Origin: JAAYZQ01 sp034428935
Lineage (GTDB): Bacteria > Chloroflexota > Anaerolineae > JAAYZQ01
Assembly: GCA_034428935.1 (NCBI GenBank)
Contig: DAOUHB010000023.1
Span: 5,501 to 69,500, forward strand
Direction of reading: 5' to 3'
DNA: 64,000 bases
The notes under the pieces were generated by a model. The model was not told where the DNA came from. It saw only the letters and a program-made list of their open reading frames with translations, and ran no database searches. The position numbers and the translations under genes were made by a program. Below are positions 43,501 to 53,319 of this stretch, piece after piece; the first letter of the stretch is position 1, and each line of letters opens with the position of its first letter.

Positions 43501-46500
43501 CAAGGTCTGGGTCCCCCTCAGGGTGGCGCCTGCTTCCGCGTGCCGGCCCAGCTCCCGGTCGGCCCCCACCTGGCTGCAGCCGCTCTGCATCCAGCCATGA
43601 TAGCCCAGGTCGGCGACCAGGTCCGGGGTCAAGGGCCCGTCGAGGTAGACCGGGCCGGCGGTCTGCGCCCGGCTGTTGCCGTTTTCGTCCCGGGCGACGA
43701 CGTGGGCATAGAGCGCCTGGGGCTCTGCCAGGGCTTGTCGGTGCTCACCGACCGCGGGCGCCAGGCTCTCCACGGCCGGCGTGATGGCGGTGCTCCAGCC
43801 CGCCAGCACGTGCGACCAACCGGCCCCGAGGCTGCTTTCGGGCCAGCCGATGGCCAGCGTCGCGCTCATCTCGCGGATGGTCCCTCCAACATCCAGGGGG
43901 ATCAGCCCGTCGCCCGATTCGTACGCCATGGTCACCGTCATGGGGGCCGGCGGCACCAGGTCGACGGTGACCGTCTCGGTCGCCTCAGCCGTGTGGCCAG
44001 CGCCGTCGGTGGCCCGGACCGAGATCGTGTGCGCCTCGCCATCCGGTTCGCTTTCGCCGGGGCCCAGGGACCAGGGATAGTGCCACGTCCCTCCATTCAG
44101 TCCGGCAGTCTCCCACGTGCCCCCGTCCACAGACACCGCTACTTCTTGCAGCCCCACCGAGTCGCCCGCGGCGCCGCTCAATGCCACCCGCCGGAACGAG
44201 AGCCGGTGCGCCGTGGTGAACACCGCCGTGGACAGGGCAACGGCCGGCGCCTCGACGTCGACCGTGATGGTGATGGGCTGGGGTTCGGGTTGGACCTTCC
44301 CGGCCCGATCCGTGGCCGCGGTGACCAGGACGAAATGCCCTTCGCCGGGCGGCGTCCAGGTCGTGGTCGTTATGGTGTCGCTCACCTGCCCTGCCCAGGC
44401 AAACGAACCCTCCTCCACGCCGTTGACCATCAGGCTGAGGGCGTCCAGGCCATCCCGGGCAAAGACGCCGATAGCCAGGCTGATGGGAGTCGTCGCAGTC
44501 AGCACCCCCTCGTGGGCCGGCGTGAGGACGGCAGAGGCCAGAGCGGCGGGTTGGCCCAGCAGCGCGCCGCTGGTGGCCGCGCAGTGGCCGTACACGTCAC
44601 AGACCTCCAACGATGGCGGCCCATCCTGGAAGCCGTTGACGATGCACGACGGCGCCAGCCGGTAGGGTCTCCGCGTGTCGCCGGTGACCGCGAGCCACCA
44701 GGCATCGTCGTAGGCCTGGGCGTCGGCGGCCTCGACCTCGCAGGGGAAGCGCAACTCCTCCATGCTCAGGTTCAGGTCCTCGGCCCAGCCTTCGTATACC
44801 GTCTGGGCGGCCTGCCCCGCCCCGCGGAGCGTGGCGGTGATGGCCGCGCGCGGCGCCAGAGAGTCGATCTCGCCGCGCCACGGATTCCAGCGCAACATTT
44901 CGCCGCTGCTGTTGCCCACGGCGTCCGCCGCCCGCAGGTCGATCTGGAAAAAACCCTCCAGGTCGCCGGGGACCGGCAGGTGCCAACCGGTGGCGGCCAC
45001 GCCCCGGCCGGCCGTATCCAGCGTGGCAGGCAGCCACCGCTCCGGTGACCCGCCGGCAGGCGTGAAGGACACCTCCAGGCTGGCCGGGCCCGCTGCCACC
45101 GGACCCGCATCGACCATCGTGCCGGAGAGGGAAACGGCGCCCGTGATGGCCGCGGTCCGCGTGGTGGGATAGGTGACCATAATCTCGGGCGGGGTCGCAT
45201 CCACGCGCACGGTGCGCACGGCCGGCGCTGCCGTCTCGTTGCCGGCCGCGTCCACGGCCCGCACCTGCACGGTGTAGTTGCCGTTGTGTTCGAGGAGAGG
45301 GGCGCCGTCTTGAAAGCCGGAGAGGACATAGCCCAGCCGCCAGGTATCGCCCTCGAGGACGGCAGGCTGCCAGCCGTTGCCGTGGGGCGTGACCAACACC
45401 TCGACCCCCTCCACGTCGCTGTGCAGGTCGCCCGCCACCCCGCCAAGGGATAGCGACCAGGTTCCCGCCTGCGGCGCTGCCCCGACGAGGTCGCCCGCGG
45501 CCAGGCTCACGTCCGGCGGCGTCCGGTCGATCGTCACCGTGATGGTCGCCGCGGGTCCGGTGTTGCCCACCAGGTCGGTGGCCCGGCTGCTCAAGGTGAC
45601 CGGCCCGTCGGTGCCCGGCACCCGCCAGGCATAAGCCCACGATTCGGCGCCCTCGGCGTCCTGCCACGGACCGCCGTTCAGGCTGATCTGCACGCGGGCC
45701 ACACCCGAGGTGGCATCGGCCGCTTCCCCGCCTATGACCAGGGTACCGCTCGCCGCCACCGGCTGCCCGTCCACGAGGGACGTGACCGTGGCGGTCGGCG
45801 GGACCGCGTCGATCGTCAACGAGGTGACGATCGTCGTCGTGAGCGGCCCCACCAGGGCCGGGACAAACTCCAGGAACAGCGGTTGCAGATAGATCTCCTC
45901 CCTGGTCGAAGCCACGAGAGCGCACTGCGCGTAATCGGTGGTCTCCGGGCTGCAAGCCACGGCCTGGCTGAGCAGGCTGTCGCCCACGGGCGTCGTCCCA
46001 CGAATCGCGTCGAAAGTCGCCTGCGGCCCACGGCCCTCTTTTGCCAGCAGCGGCTCGCCCGTCGCCGTGAGTGGCATATAACGCAGAACAGGCGCACTTT
46101 GGTCGGCAGGGTCCCACCTCAGTTTGGCCACGGCCGACCCATCGTTCTCAAAATACTCGACGGTGACAGTGTGCAAGCCGCCGCTGAGGTAGCGACTACC
46201 TTGGTTCTCGTGCGCGAGGTGGACACTCCAATCGTCGATGACGGGTTGCTCGTCAACCAGCAGGCGAATGCCATCGTCACCGGTAACCGCAAAGTGGTAT
46301 ATGCCCGCCTCGACGACGATCTCGCGCCTCCAGCGGGCCGAAAAATGGTCGGGATTGATCAAGGAGTCGGGCGAGGCACCTCCCCAATCGTGGTCGAGTT
46401 GGACCTCACTTCGCTCCAGGACTGGGGGTCCTGAGAGAGTGGTGTTGTTCCAGTACGATGCCTGCCAGTAGTGCGCCTCTTCCCAAGCGACCGCCCAACC

Positions 46501-49500
46501 GCCGTACGTGGGCTCGTAGGCCACCACCGGCGCCACAAGCATTCGGCCCGAGCCCGGCTGCCCGATGGTCATCTCGGAGCCGATGCTGTCCGTGAGATCC
46601 CCACCCTCTGCCGGGCTGACCAGGCGGCCCTTGATGCACGTCCCCAGGTCGCACGCCTGGACATAGACCACCAATGCCTGCCCGGCCGCCGGGCTGGCGG
46701 CGACCTGTGCCCCGGTCGCGCTCAGGGCCAGGGGCTGGCGGCTGCCTTCCACAACCTGCCCGGCAGGGTCCACGGCCGCCATCTGGATGCCGTTCGTCGC
46801 AGCGCTCTGCCACACGACGACGTAGCGGCCGTAGCCGGCCCACGCCACCGCCGGCCGGGCGCCGTCCCCCGGACCAAGCTCATCCAGCCGCACCGCCGGG
46901 CCTGGCGTGCCGTCGCTGAACACCCGGCTGGCATAGATGCCCTGCTCCCCCGGCTCTCCCTGCTGCCACACCACCAGAAAATCGGTGCCGTTGCTGGCCA
47001 CAGCGGTAGACAACCTGCCTTGCACCGGTCCCGCCGCCGCGGCCTGCGGCTCCTGCGCTGGGGCGCCGCCGTCACTGACGGCGGCATAGACACCGTCCCA
47101 TAGGTTGGGGATCATCTCGAAGTTGATCCAGAAAAGGCCGTCATCCTTTCCTGGCGTGCACGTGCAGGGCTGGTAATACTGCTGCGGGTGCACGGCGTCC
47201 GGTGGGTCACAACTGCAGTCCGTGAACCGCTTCCAGAACTGCCCCACGTCGCAATGGAGCAGGGTATGGCCGCCCACCCAGTCGTCGCCGCCAACGTCGT
47301 CTTCCTCCCAGATCTCTACCCTGGCCTCGTCGCCGAACTGCACGGTCGTGTCCGGTTTGAATGTGCCCTCGTCATTCACGTCCGCACTCCAGACCTGCTC
47401 GTCGTTGACTTGCAGGACAAACTCGGATGCGCCCGCGCAAATCGCTCCGTCGCATTCGTAGGAGACAGAGATTTCGTTCAGTCGCAGGGTGTTGTCCTCA
47501 TCGTGATAGTGAACGTTCCTCCACGTGGTCAGGCATGTGCCATCGTCCGCGCAGGCGATGCCCGGCGCGTACGGATGGACCCCCGGCCCGCAGCCCTGGT
47601 CGCCGCGGACGTTCGTCGGTGGGGGGAGCACCTGGTTCGCGGGGCGCAGGTTCACCGCCCCGGTTCCCTCCGCCGAGGCCACGGCGAACAGCTCGCCGGC
47701 CCCCGGCGACGCGGCAACGTTGGCGAACGCCGGGGCTGTCGCCGGCGTGCTGGTCAGCAGGCCCGTGGGATCGGGGTACAGGCGATAGGTATCGGTGATG
47801 TTGCCGTCGTGCATCCAACCCCTGGCCTCGCTGGTGATGGCCACCTGCCCGTCGCTCCCATCGTCGCCAACGGGCAGCGCCCGCACGACCGCGGCCGATT
47901 GGCCCTGATAAAGGTTGTAGGCACGGGTCAAGACGTCGCTTCCCAGCGCGCTGGGAAGCGTGGTGGTCATCATGCCGGTGATAAAGTAGCCCGGATCCAT
48001 CTGGATCTGGTTGTAGAGCGTGGCGGTGTACACCAGGGTCTGCCCGGGGCCGGCGATCCCATCGGCATCGTCAACCTCGACCTGGAGCCGCTGGGGGTTG
48101 GGTGTCCAGGCGCGCGGGTTCTCGCCCAGGGCTTGCTCGACGCCGTCGTTCAGCCCGTCCCCGTCGGTGTCGGCTGCCAGGGGGTCGGAAGTCACCCGGA
48201 TCGAGCGGGTCTCGGTGACGCCCGGCGCGACGGTCAAGGTGTACGTGTACTGCCAGCCACCGCTCCACGCCCCCTCGTTCAGGTCATAGTGCCAGACTTC
48301 CTGCCCGTCTTTTACGCCGTCGCCGTCGCTGTCCCGCCTGTTGGGAAATGTGCCCAGCCGGATCTCGTCGGCGTCCGACAGGCCGTCGCCGTCGGTGTCG
48401 CCGCTGAGCAACGACGGGCGCGCACCCCCGTCCTGCCCGCCGCGGGACCGGCGCTCCAGCTCGTAGGCATCCGACAGCCCATCGCCGTCGGCATCCCAGC
48501 GCGTGTCGTCGGGATCGTTGCCGGTCACGGCAATCGCCCGCAGGCCGTCCCCGTCGTGATCCTGCTGGGTGCCCAGCTCGTCCCACCAGTAGAACTCGTC
48601 GACGGTGGCGGGCAGGACGTCCATGGGCATCAGGGCGCCCAGGTCGGTGGAGCTATCGCCATCAAGGGATGTGACATAGCAGATGGGTGGGATCAGCAAG
48701 CCAACCCACCAGCAGTTCGCCACGGGCACCTCGTAGCCCATGTTCAAGGAAATCGGCGGCGTGTAGTTGATCCCGGCCTCCAGTTCCACGCGGACATCGT
48801 CGATGGCTTTGGCCTCCGCACGGTGCATGGACCAACCGCGATAGGTGTGATCGTGCACCACCCGTTCCCAGAGCGTCGAACCCGCCGGCAGCGCCTGTGC
48901 CTCGCTGTCCAGCTCGCACCGCACGTCACTCCCCCACAGAACGCCATCGGTCCACAAGGTCCTCAAATAAGACTCCGCCCGCCAGTCGTCCGGGTCCTTC
49001 ATTGTGGCGGTGGCCGTGAAGGTCTGCGTCAGCACCATGGAGTTGCCGCCGACGAGGCCCTGCCCCGGCCCGGCAAAGCTCCTGTGGCTCCCGCCAATGG
49101 CGCAGTTCGGCTCGGCGATCGTCGAGTAGCCGTACAGTGCCTTGGCCAGCAGCGCAGCCGAGGTGTACTCTTCCAGGCCCAGCAGTGACATGATGGTGTC
49201 CAAGATGACAATCAGGCCGACGATGATGTTGCCGATGATCGTCGCCGACAGGACAAACATCAAGACGGCCATGATGATCTGCGCAACGGCCTGGGCCACC
49301 AGCGTGCTTATCTGCATGGCGTTGGCGCCCGCCTGGAGCCCCTCGATAAGCCCGACGGTAAAGAATGCCAGGGTGATGGCCAGGCTGACGACCAGCCCCA
49401 CCCTGGCCGCGGTCTTGGACGCGCCGACTATCGCCGAGTTGGCAGACAACGCCTTGCTCAAGCTCATCCCGCTGTTGACCATGGTGTAAACCAACCTGGC

Positions 49501-52500
49501 ACTCTGGGCGATCTCGACCGCACCAAGGACCACGCCGACGACGCCGACCGCATAGGTCGAGACCTCGGCCGCCACCTCGACGGCTTCCGAGTCGGTGTAC
49601 TGGTCGGCGACCAACAGCCCAATATTGACCGCCGTCAACCCGAGCCCGGCGATGGCGACCGCCCCCAGGCCGCTCCTCTTCTCTGCCTTCAGCGGCTGGT
49701 CGGGGATTGCATCCCTGGCCCATACGGCGTTGCTTCGAGCCCGCCCGCTGCCCGACTCGGCCCGGAGCCGGTCAATCTCGCCGATGGCCTTGAGCGTGTC
49801 GGGCGTCAGATCACTGGCCGGAAGGCTGTACAGCCCCTTCTTGTTGACCAGCTCGGCAAAGGTCTTGCCGTAGAACGTGGTGGCTGCATCCAGGTTGCTG
49901 ACGATCGATTTGACCGCGCCCCCGGCCTTGGCCAGGATCGTCTGCGCGAGCTCGGCGTCCGGTGAGCGCCACGGCGCCACGGCGCCTGGGGGCAGCAGAT
50001 CGCCCGTCTGGACGATCTCCGAGACGCCCAAATATCCGGTCACGTAGTAGAACTGGAACAGAAAAAGCCTGGCGAGCGAAGCGTTCGCTTCGCCCTCGCC
50101 GGCCAGGACGTCAAGGTAGCGATTCTCCAATTCCTGCCAGTAGGTCTGAATCGGGCAGTTCTCCCAGCCGGCGCCCGCCGAATAGTGATAGGGTTTCCAA
50201 CTGGCGCTGGCCATGGTGATCGGTTGGATGCCCTCCGCCCCCATGTCCACCCGAAGCTCCCCGCCCCGCTCGCCTCCCCAGCGAAAACCCTCTCCGCCCG
50301 CCAGGGCATCGAGATTGCTGGCACGAAACACCTCTTCGCGCACAAAGAGCAGCGTCGGGGTGATGGGGCTTGCCTCCGACCAACGGTCTGTGAAATTGGC
50401 CTCCAGGATCTGCCGCGTGCCGGTCAGGACGAGGGTCAAGAGTGCCTCGTCCTGGTGCGTGTAGGAAAAGGTTTCCATCGCCAGGACGTCGGGCAGGTTC
50501 CAGCGCGCCTCGAGATCGGCAGTCTGGCCCAGGCGCCTGCTCAGCTCCCCCACGGTGACATCCCGCTCCCCATCCCCCTGGCAGCGGCTTTCGGCCGAGG
50601 GGGCGTCACAGTCTCGCCCCGACAGGAACGTCTCGTCCAGCACTTGTGTGAGCCGGATGAGGGCGTCGTCATCGTCGAGATTGCTATCCCTTGCCGGGTC
50701 TTCCCAGATGATGCCGGCCTCCTGGCCGCCATCCTCTCGCACGCTCAGCCCGGTCAGGTACCACTCGTCGTCGTAGCGGTGGATGATCTGCGGTTGGTTG
50801 GAATGCTCGGCATCGTAGACGTTGCACTGGCCATTCTCCCAGCCATCCTCGGCACACGCATCCAACAGGGCCTGGACGACCCACACCAGCCGGACCTGGT
50901 GGGCCTCGGCCCAGGTTTCGCCGGGCAGATAGAGCATCTTGCCCCTGAAGGCGACGCGGGCGCCGCCCACACTGTCGACGACCAGTTGCAGCGGGAGGTA
51001 GATCAGCTTGCCCTCGCCCATGCCCGGCGCCGCCATGTCCTGGACGTGCATGCCATAAAGGAGTCGCAGCGTGCTGGCCGGGGGCAGGTTGTCGCCCTCC
51101 CCGGGGACGACGATCTCGAGCATGGGCACCATCTTGACGTCACCGTTGCCGTTTGTCCCGGCGCCGGCAGGGTCCAAGGCCCCGGGGTCGAGGTCGGCGT
51201 AGGTCAGACCATCGCCATCCTGGATCTGGGCCTGGCGGTCCTCCGGCCAGTCCAGGACGTTGAACGCGTACCACAGGCGCTCGCTGTTTGAGGGGCGCAA
51301 CTGGAACTCGACGTAGGTCGGCTTCCCGGGCTCCAGGTTCTCCACGACGAGCGAAAAGGGGTTGTCCCGGTCAAAGACAGCCGCCCCCTGGCTGGTCTGG
51401 AAGGGGGATAGGTCCAGGTCATCGGGCACGCCGTCGCCGTCGTTGTCCCTCGAGACGATGTCGGGCACACCGTCGCCGTCGGTATCGCCGGGCCGGTCCC
51501 CATCGCCGCTGGCGTGCCATTCGGTCCAGTCCCCGATGCCGTCCCGGTTGGCGTCCGGCTCCAGCGGGTCACCGTAGAAGGTCGTCGCAACGGCCTCGGT
51601 GCCGATGGTGGCCGTGTAGACGTACCCCCTCACTTCGAGGGTATCGGTGATCAGGTCGCCGTCGCTGTCTGCGAACAGCGGGCTGGTGCCCAGCAGGACC
51701 TCTTCGTAGTCGGTCAGGCCGTCGCCGTCACTGTCCATGAGCAGCGGGTTGGTGCCCAGGAGCACCTCCTCCCGGTCTGCCAGGCCGTCACCGTCGGCAT
51801 CGCTTCCCTCCTCGGGCTCCGCGGGGCCCTGCGCGAGGCCGGGGACTGCCACGCTCGGCTCAAACCCCATGTTGCCCGGGAGGGCCCGCCCGGTAATAGC
51901 CGGGATGGTGCCCGCGGCGTCCAGGCTGGCGGAGGCTCGCGGCGCTGCCGGGGTTCGCAGCCCTTCCGCCATATCCTGGATCTGTTGGGCCTCCCGGAGG
52001 CGCTGCTCCTGTTCCTGGGCGCGGGCAGCCTGCCGCCCGGCAAACGCAGCCACCCGCCCGCTCTGGCACAGGGGCGTGACCACCATGGACAGGATGACCG
52101 CCAGGACGAGGGCCAGGTAGACCCTTTTCGAGCGGCGCAGGCCCACACCGAGTGCCAGAAGCGCCAACGTCGCCGCCAGCACCACGCCCTGTTTTAGCAC
52201 CCGCTCCGCGGATGGCCGGCCCATCAGCGACCCGGACAGGGTCTGCACCACGCCCGCGTCGAAATGCGAAAACGTTACGTCAACGTCGGCCTCTACCCTG
52301 TCGTCCCGGCTCCCGGGGAGCTGGAGATGGAGGATCTGGCGCAGAGGCAGCCCATCCTCCCCCACCCACAGCTCACCGCGGCCGGTCATCTCCACGTACA
52401 TGCGCGGCAGCTCCAAACCGACGCCGGGCGGCAGTTCGCCCTGCTCGCTCAGCCGGCGCTGAAGCTGGTCGCGCACTGCGGCCGCAAAGCGGCGCCCATC

Positions 52501-53019
52501 CACTTCGAAGGTGTAGCGGGTAAATGCGATGCCGGCCCGGATCTCGGAGCCCTCTTCTGCCACGTTTCGGGCCGCCGCCAGGTAGGCCATGGCATCGCCC
52601 TGGGGAGCGAACAGGCCGGTGAAATCCTCGATCTCTTCCCAGGGCCCGGCGCCCTGGCGGGCCACGGCGCCGCCCTCCTCGACGCGGACCTGGAGCCCAT
52701 CGGCAGCGCGCAGAAGGCTTCCCCCCTGTGACCAGATGGTCAGGTCCAGGGTCGCACCGGCAAGGTTTGCCCGGCCCTCGACGTGCAGCGAGTCCTGCCG
52801 GCTCTGCCGGCCGACGTTCGTCACGGTGGGCAGGGGAATAGCCGTCTGGACGATGTCGGCCGAGAAGTGGTAAGCGCCGGCCCGGCGCGCGCGTTCCCAG
52901 GCATCTCTTATGCCAGGCGGGGCCGCCGAGAAAGTAGTCGTGGGGTGCAGCACAAGCACCATTGCCAACGCACAAAGTAACAATGTAAGGCCAAGGCCGC
53001 GGGCGGATGGGCGTTTCAT
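40501..53019 (-). CDS. Giant secreted multidomain protein (4172 residues)
   Basis: Signal peptide at residues 1-32. Residues about 35-270 are a beta-rich N-terminal domain, perhaps LppX/LolA-like. Two membrane helices follow near 280-325, then a coiled-coil-like segment. Six Ca-binding DxDGDGxxD (thrombospondin type 3-like) repeats span about 404-540. Residues about 1110-1300 form a long hydrophobic, Gly/Ala-rich block with several possible membrane helices. Five more Ca-binding repeats lie at about 1485-1640, a PA14 domain at about 2180-2310 ('FAVTGDDGIRLLVDEQPVIDDW'-type region), and many Ig-like 'DxTPP' repeats between about 2390 and 3760. DUF11-like domains lie near 3415 and 3845-3955, and a carbohydrate-binding-like domain at the end ('LLANGGFEEG'). 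No sortase motif is seen. AAGGAGG precedes ATG 53019. It is probably a surface adhesin or contact-effector scaffold; function is unknown. Confidence 0.85.
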   Translation of the reverse strand: MKRPSARGLGLTLLLCALAMVLVLHPTTTFSAAPPGIRDAWERARRAGAYHFSADIVQTAIPLPTVTNVGRQSRQDSLHVEGRANLAGATLDLTIWSQGGSLLRAADGLQVRVEEGGAVARQGAGPWEEIEDFTGLFAPQGDAMAYLAAARNVAEEGSEIRAGIAFTRYTFEVDGRRFAAAVRDQLQRRLSEQGELPPGVGLELPRMYVEMTGRGELWVGEDGLPLRQILHLQLPGSRDDRVEADVDVTFSHFDAGVVQTLSGSLMGRPSAERVLKQGVVLAATLALLALGVGLRRSKRVYLALVLAVILSMVVTPLCQSGRVAAFAGRQAARAQEQEQRLREAQQIQDMAEGLRTPAAPRASASLDAAGTIPAITGRALPGNMGFEPSVAVPGLAQGPAEPEEGSDADGDGLADREEVLLGTNPLLMDSDGDGLTDYEEVLLGTSPLFADSDGDLITDTLEVRGYVYTATIGTEAVATTFYGDPLEPDANRDGIGDWTEWHASGDGDRPGDTDGDGVPDIVSRDNDGDGVPDDLDLSPFQTSQGAAVFDRDNPFSLVVENLEPGKPTYVEFQLRPSNSERLWYAFNVLDWPEDRQAQIQDGDGLTYADLDPGALDPAGAGTNGNGDVKMVPMLEIVVPGEGDNLPPASTLRLLYGMHVQDMAAPGMGEGKLIYLPLQLVVDSVGGARVAFRGKMLYLPGETWAEAHQVRLVWVVQALLDACAEDGWENGQCNVYDAEHSNQPQIIHRYDDEWYLTGLSVREDGGQEAGIIWEDPARDSNLDDDDALIRLTQVLDETFLSGRDCDAPSAESRCQGDGERDVTVGELSRRLGQTADLEARWNLPDVLAMETFSYTHQDEALLTLVLTGTRQILEANFTDRWSEASPITPTLLFVREEVFRASNLDALAGGEGFRWGGERGGELRVDMGAEGIQPITMASASWKPYHYSAGAGWENCPIQTYWQELENRYLDVLAGEGEANASLARLFLFQFYYVTGYLGVSEIVQTGDLLPPGAVAPWRSPDAELAQTILAKAGGAVKSIVSNLDAATTFYGKTFAELVNKKGLYSLPASDLTPDTLKAIGEIDRLRAESGSGRARSNAVWARDAIPDQPLKAEKRSGLGAVAIAGLGLTAVNIGLLVADQYTDSEAVEVAAEVSTYAVGVVGVVLGAVEIAQSARLVYTMVNSGMSLSKALSANSAIVGASKTAARVGLVVSLAITLAFFTVGLIEGLQAGANAMQISTLVAQAVAQIIMAVLMFVLSATIIGNIIVGLIVILDTIMSLLGLEEYTSAALLAKALYGYSTIAEPNCAIGGSHRSFAGPGQGLVGGNSMVLTQTFTATATMKDPDDWRAESYLRTLWTDGVLWGSDVRCELDSEAQALPAGSTLWERVVHDHTYRGWSMHRAEAKAIDDVRVELEAGINYTPPISLNMGYEVPVANCWWVGLLIPPICYVTSLDGDSSTDLGALMPMDVLPATVDEFYWWDELGTQQDHDGDGLRAIAVTGNDPDDTRWDADGDGLSDAYELERRSRGGQDGGARPSLLSGDTDGDGLSDADEIRLGTFPNRRDSDGDGVKDGQEVWHYDLNEGAWSGGWQYTYTLTVAPGVTETRSIRVTSDPLAADTDGDGLNDGVEQALGENPRAWTPNPQRLQVEVDDADGIAGPGQTLVYTATLYNQIQMDPGYFITGMMTTTLPSALGSDVLTRAYNLYQGQSAAVVRALPVGDDGSDGQVAITSEARGWMHDGNITDTYRLYPDPTGLLTSTPATAPAFANVAASPGAGELFAVASAEGTGAVNLRPANQVLPPPTNVRGDQGCGPGVHPYAPGIACADDGTCLTTWRNVHYHDEDNTLRLNEISVSYECDGAICAGASEFVLQVNDEQVWSADVNDEGTFKPDTTVQFGDEARVEIWEEDDVGGDDWVGGHTLLHCDVGQFWKRFTDCSCDPPDAVHPQQYYQPCTCTPGKDDGLFWINFEMIPNLWDGVYAAVSDGGAPAQEPQAAAAGPVQGRLSTAVASNGTDFLVVWQQGEPGEQGIYASRVFSDGTPGPAVRLDELGPGDGARPAVAWAGYGRYVVVWQSAATNGIQMAAVDPAGQVVEGSRQPLALSATGAQVAASPAAGQALVVYVQACDLGTCIKGRLVSPAEGGDLTDSIGSEMTIGQPGSGRMLVAPVVAYEPTYGGWAVAWEEAHYWQASYWNNTTLSGPPVLERSEVQLDHDWGGASPDSLINPDHFSARWRREIVVEAGIYHFAVTGDDGIRLLVDEQPVIDDWSVHLAHENQGSRYLSGGLHTVTVEYFENDGSAVAKLRWDPADQSAPVLRYMPLTATGEPLLAKEGRGPQATFDAIRGTTPVGDSLLSQAVACSPETTDYAQCALVASTREEIYLQPLFLEFVPALVGPLTTTIVTSLTIDAVPPTATVTSLVDGQPVAASGTLVIGGEAADATSGVARVQISLNGGPWQDAEGAESWAYAWRVPGTDGPVTLSSRATDLVGNTGPAATITVTIDRTPPDVSLAAGDLVGAAPQAGTWSLSLGGVAGDLHSDVEGVEVLVTPHGNGWQPAVLEGDTWRLGYVLSGFQDGAPLLEHNGNYTVQVRAVDAAGNETAAPAVRTVRVDATPPEIMVTYPTTRTAAITGAVSLSGTMVDAGPVAAGPASLEVSFTPAGGSPERWLPATLDTAGRGVAATGWHLPVPGDLEGFFQIDLRAADAVGNSSGEMLRWNPWRGEIDSLAPRAAITATLRGAGQAAQTVYEGWAEDLNLSMEELRFPCEVEAADAQAYDDAWWLAVTGDTRRPYRLAPSCIVNGFQDGPPSLEVCDVYGHCAATSGALLGQPAALASAVLTPAHEGVLTATTPISLAIGVFARDGLDALSLMVNGVEEGSFAWAGQVSDTITTTTWTPPGEGHFVLVTAATDRAGKVQPEPQPITITVDVEAPAVALSTAVFTTAHRLSFRRVALSGAAGDSVGLQEVAVSVDGGTWETAGLNGGTWHYPWSLGPGESEPDGEAHTISVRATDGAGHTAEATETVTVDLVPPAPMTVTMAYESGDGLIPLDVGGTIREMSATLAIGWPESSLGAGWSHVLAGWSTAITPAVESLAPAVGEHRQALAEPQALYAHVVARDENGNSRAQTAGPVYLDGPLTPDLVADLGYHGWMQSGCSQVGADRELGRHAEAGATLRGTQTLHASWDREALRLAWTGADWNVSGDLFIYLDTRTGEGAATAYDPYGLGPEIRLPADMAADYLLWVEDEKTVALLTVSAAGGWQPAAGGLAGIQVALDAGRARTDVLLPFEVLGLEPGGGGGFGLVALASEEDALRLWAAMPDKNPLNSVLAANPLAFDYLARDFALTQRYRWSMLGDGQCPNQGQFADADLRVSLWSEPPGLELGFLEHDLPGLLIPGQPLDGGDMDGGPDLSLPLDHGSVLLGQGQTVTYSLRYANLGAAIAPGAVVTLTARGALELAGGSPVTVTLDAVSGTIRITGTVNAALDGQSAELDAEVADGTHGAFDWLWVQHGVDTEPPVGLAFLAPGAYVGPGLNQAGGVVSDPSGVPTIALEVIGVEPPQLASLAPASRAEVTGTAEVQVGTIITCTDMTPLDGTWACPWDAGGAGDGTEIRLRARAIDGFGTSGDWIEPVTVTVDATPPAVTLGPETAAALGQDRLLGPDDLWFSGQVADERQAAGVSVCAAAAEGGAPSCQAFEATPGENPGVADWRALAPVLADSDGVPQTFVFYGYDGVGNRTAEPVTASARVDIVAPAGQVRPLLSRAVQGASSPVLAGTVRDGTGVERLQAYVAGPGFQVTWYDQDDDGFRFDGETWALDVRFDEPGAYSLGAEAWDVAGNVRRWGPYPVVVVSPAADLSLALSAAPVPATSRLPLDYTARVANLGPQLASTTVATFTLPAGEELLRATRGCEQDGDVLVCVLGDLAPGRSRDITWRMQVPMDSSGPLACQGTVSSGTLDPEPGNNRRSLLTAVRPYSPDGALVCDGPNLLANGGFEEGFRPDGVARSWTGFHTGRGAEYGYREDRWDPVVSEGEHSQLIAIDTIDMRGCAECERMAGIRQAVGLLPGVSYELSVDAIMRERGAYPLEDPYRYMVGWGFSAGGGTDPAGMAFREWLPMRSVYQMAIPGAWLSYRTRFEAPGEDVTIWLYALKKWATLERELDVNLDNATLRLCRPAPVGGGSPH

Positions 53020-53223
53020 GCTGCCTCCTTGGGGCTCGGCGAGCGGTCCAGGGCGGGCCTGCACCAACGTCAGCGAACCCTACCACAGACAGAAGCAGCC
53101 GGTCACCGCCGGGAGCTTTCCCGGGCAAGTGCCGGCCGCCGCTTCTGCATATGGTCACTCCTGAGCCTGCCAGAGGCTCTGGTCAGCTTGGGCTGCGCCA
53201 CACAAGCATATTATGTCTGCTCC

Positions 53224-53252
53224 ATTATATCACGCTGCGCCTCGGATGTCAA
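53224..53252 (-). promoter_or_regulatory. Perfect sigma-70 promoter of the giant-protein gene
   Basis: On the minus strand TTGACA (53252-53247), a 17-bp spacer and TATAAT (53229-53224) match the consensus at all twelve positions. Transcription should start near 53217, leaving a leader of about 200 nt. A promoter this strong suggests high expression or the need for repression. Confidence 0.8.
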
Positions 53253-53264
53253 TCAGTTTTTGGT

Positions 53265-53278
53265 AACCGTCACCGGTT
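53265..53278. promoter_or_regulatory. Inverted repeat between divergent promoters
   Basis: AACCG-TCAC-CGGTT, a perfect 5+4+5 inverted repeat, lies just upstream of the -35 box of the giant gene and about 40 bp from the -35 of the regulator gene. It is a candidate site for a dimeric regulator; no protein is assigned. Confidence 0.35.
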
Positions 53279-53319
53279 GGAGGCACGGCCCGCCTTCAGC
53301 ACACCGTCCACTCCCTCAC

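Noticed and set aside
51350..51850. Tandem DNA repeat or CRISPR-like array in the giant gene
   Set aside because: The periodicity comes from protein-level Ca-binding DxDGDG repeats; spacing and sequence vary and there are no spacer-repeat units.
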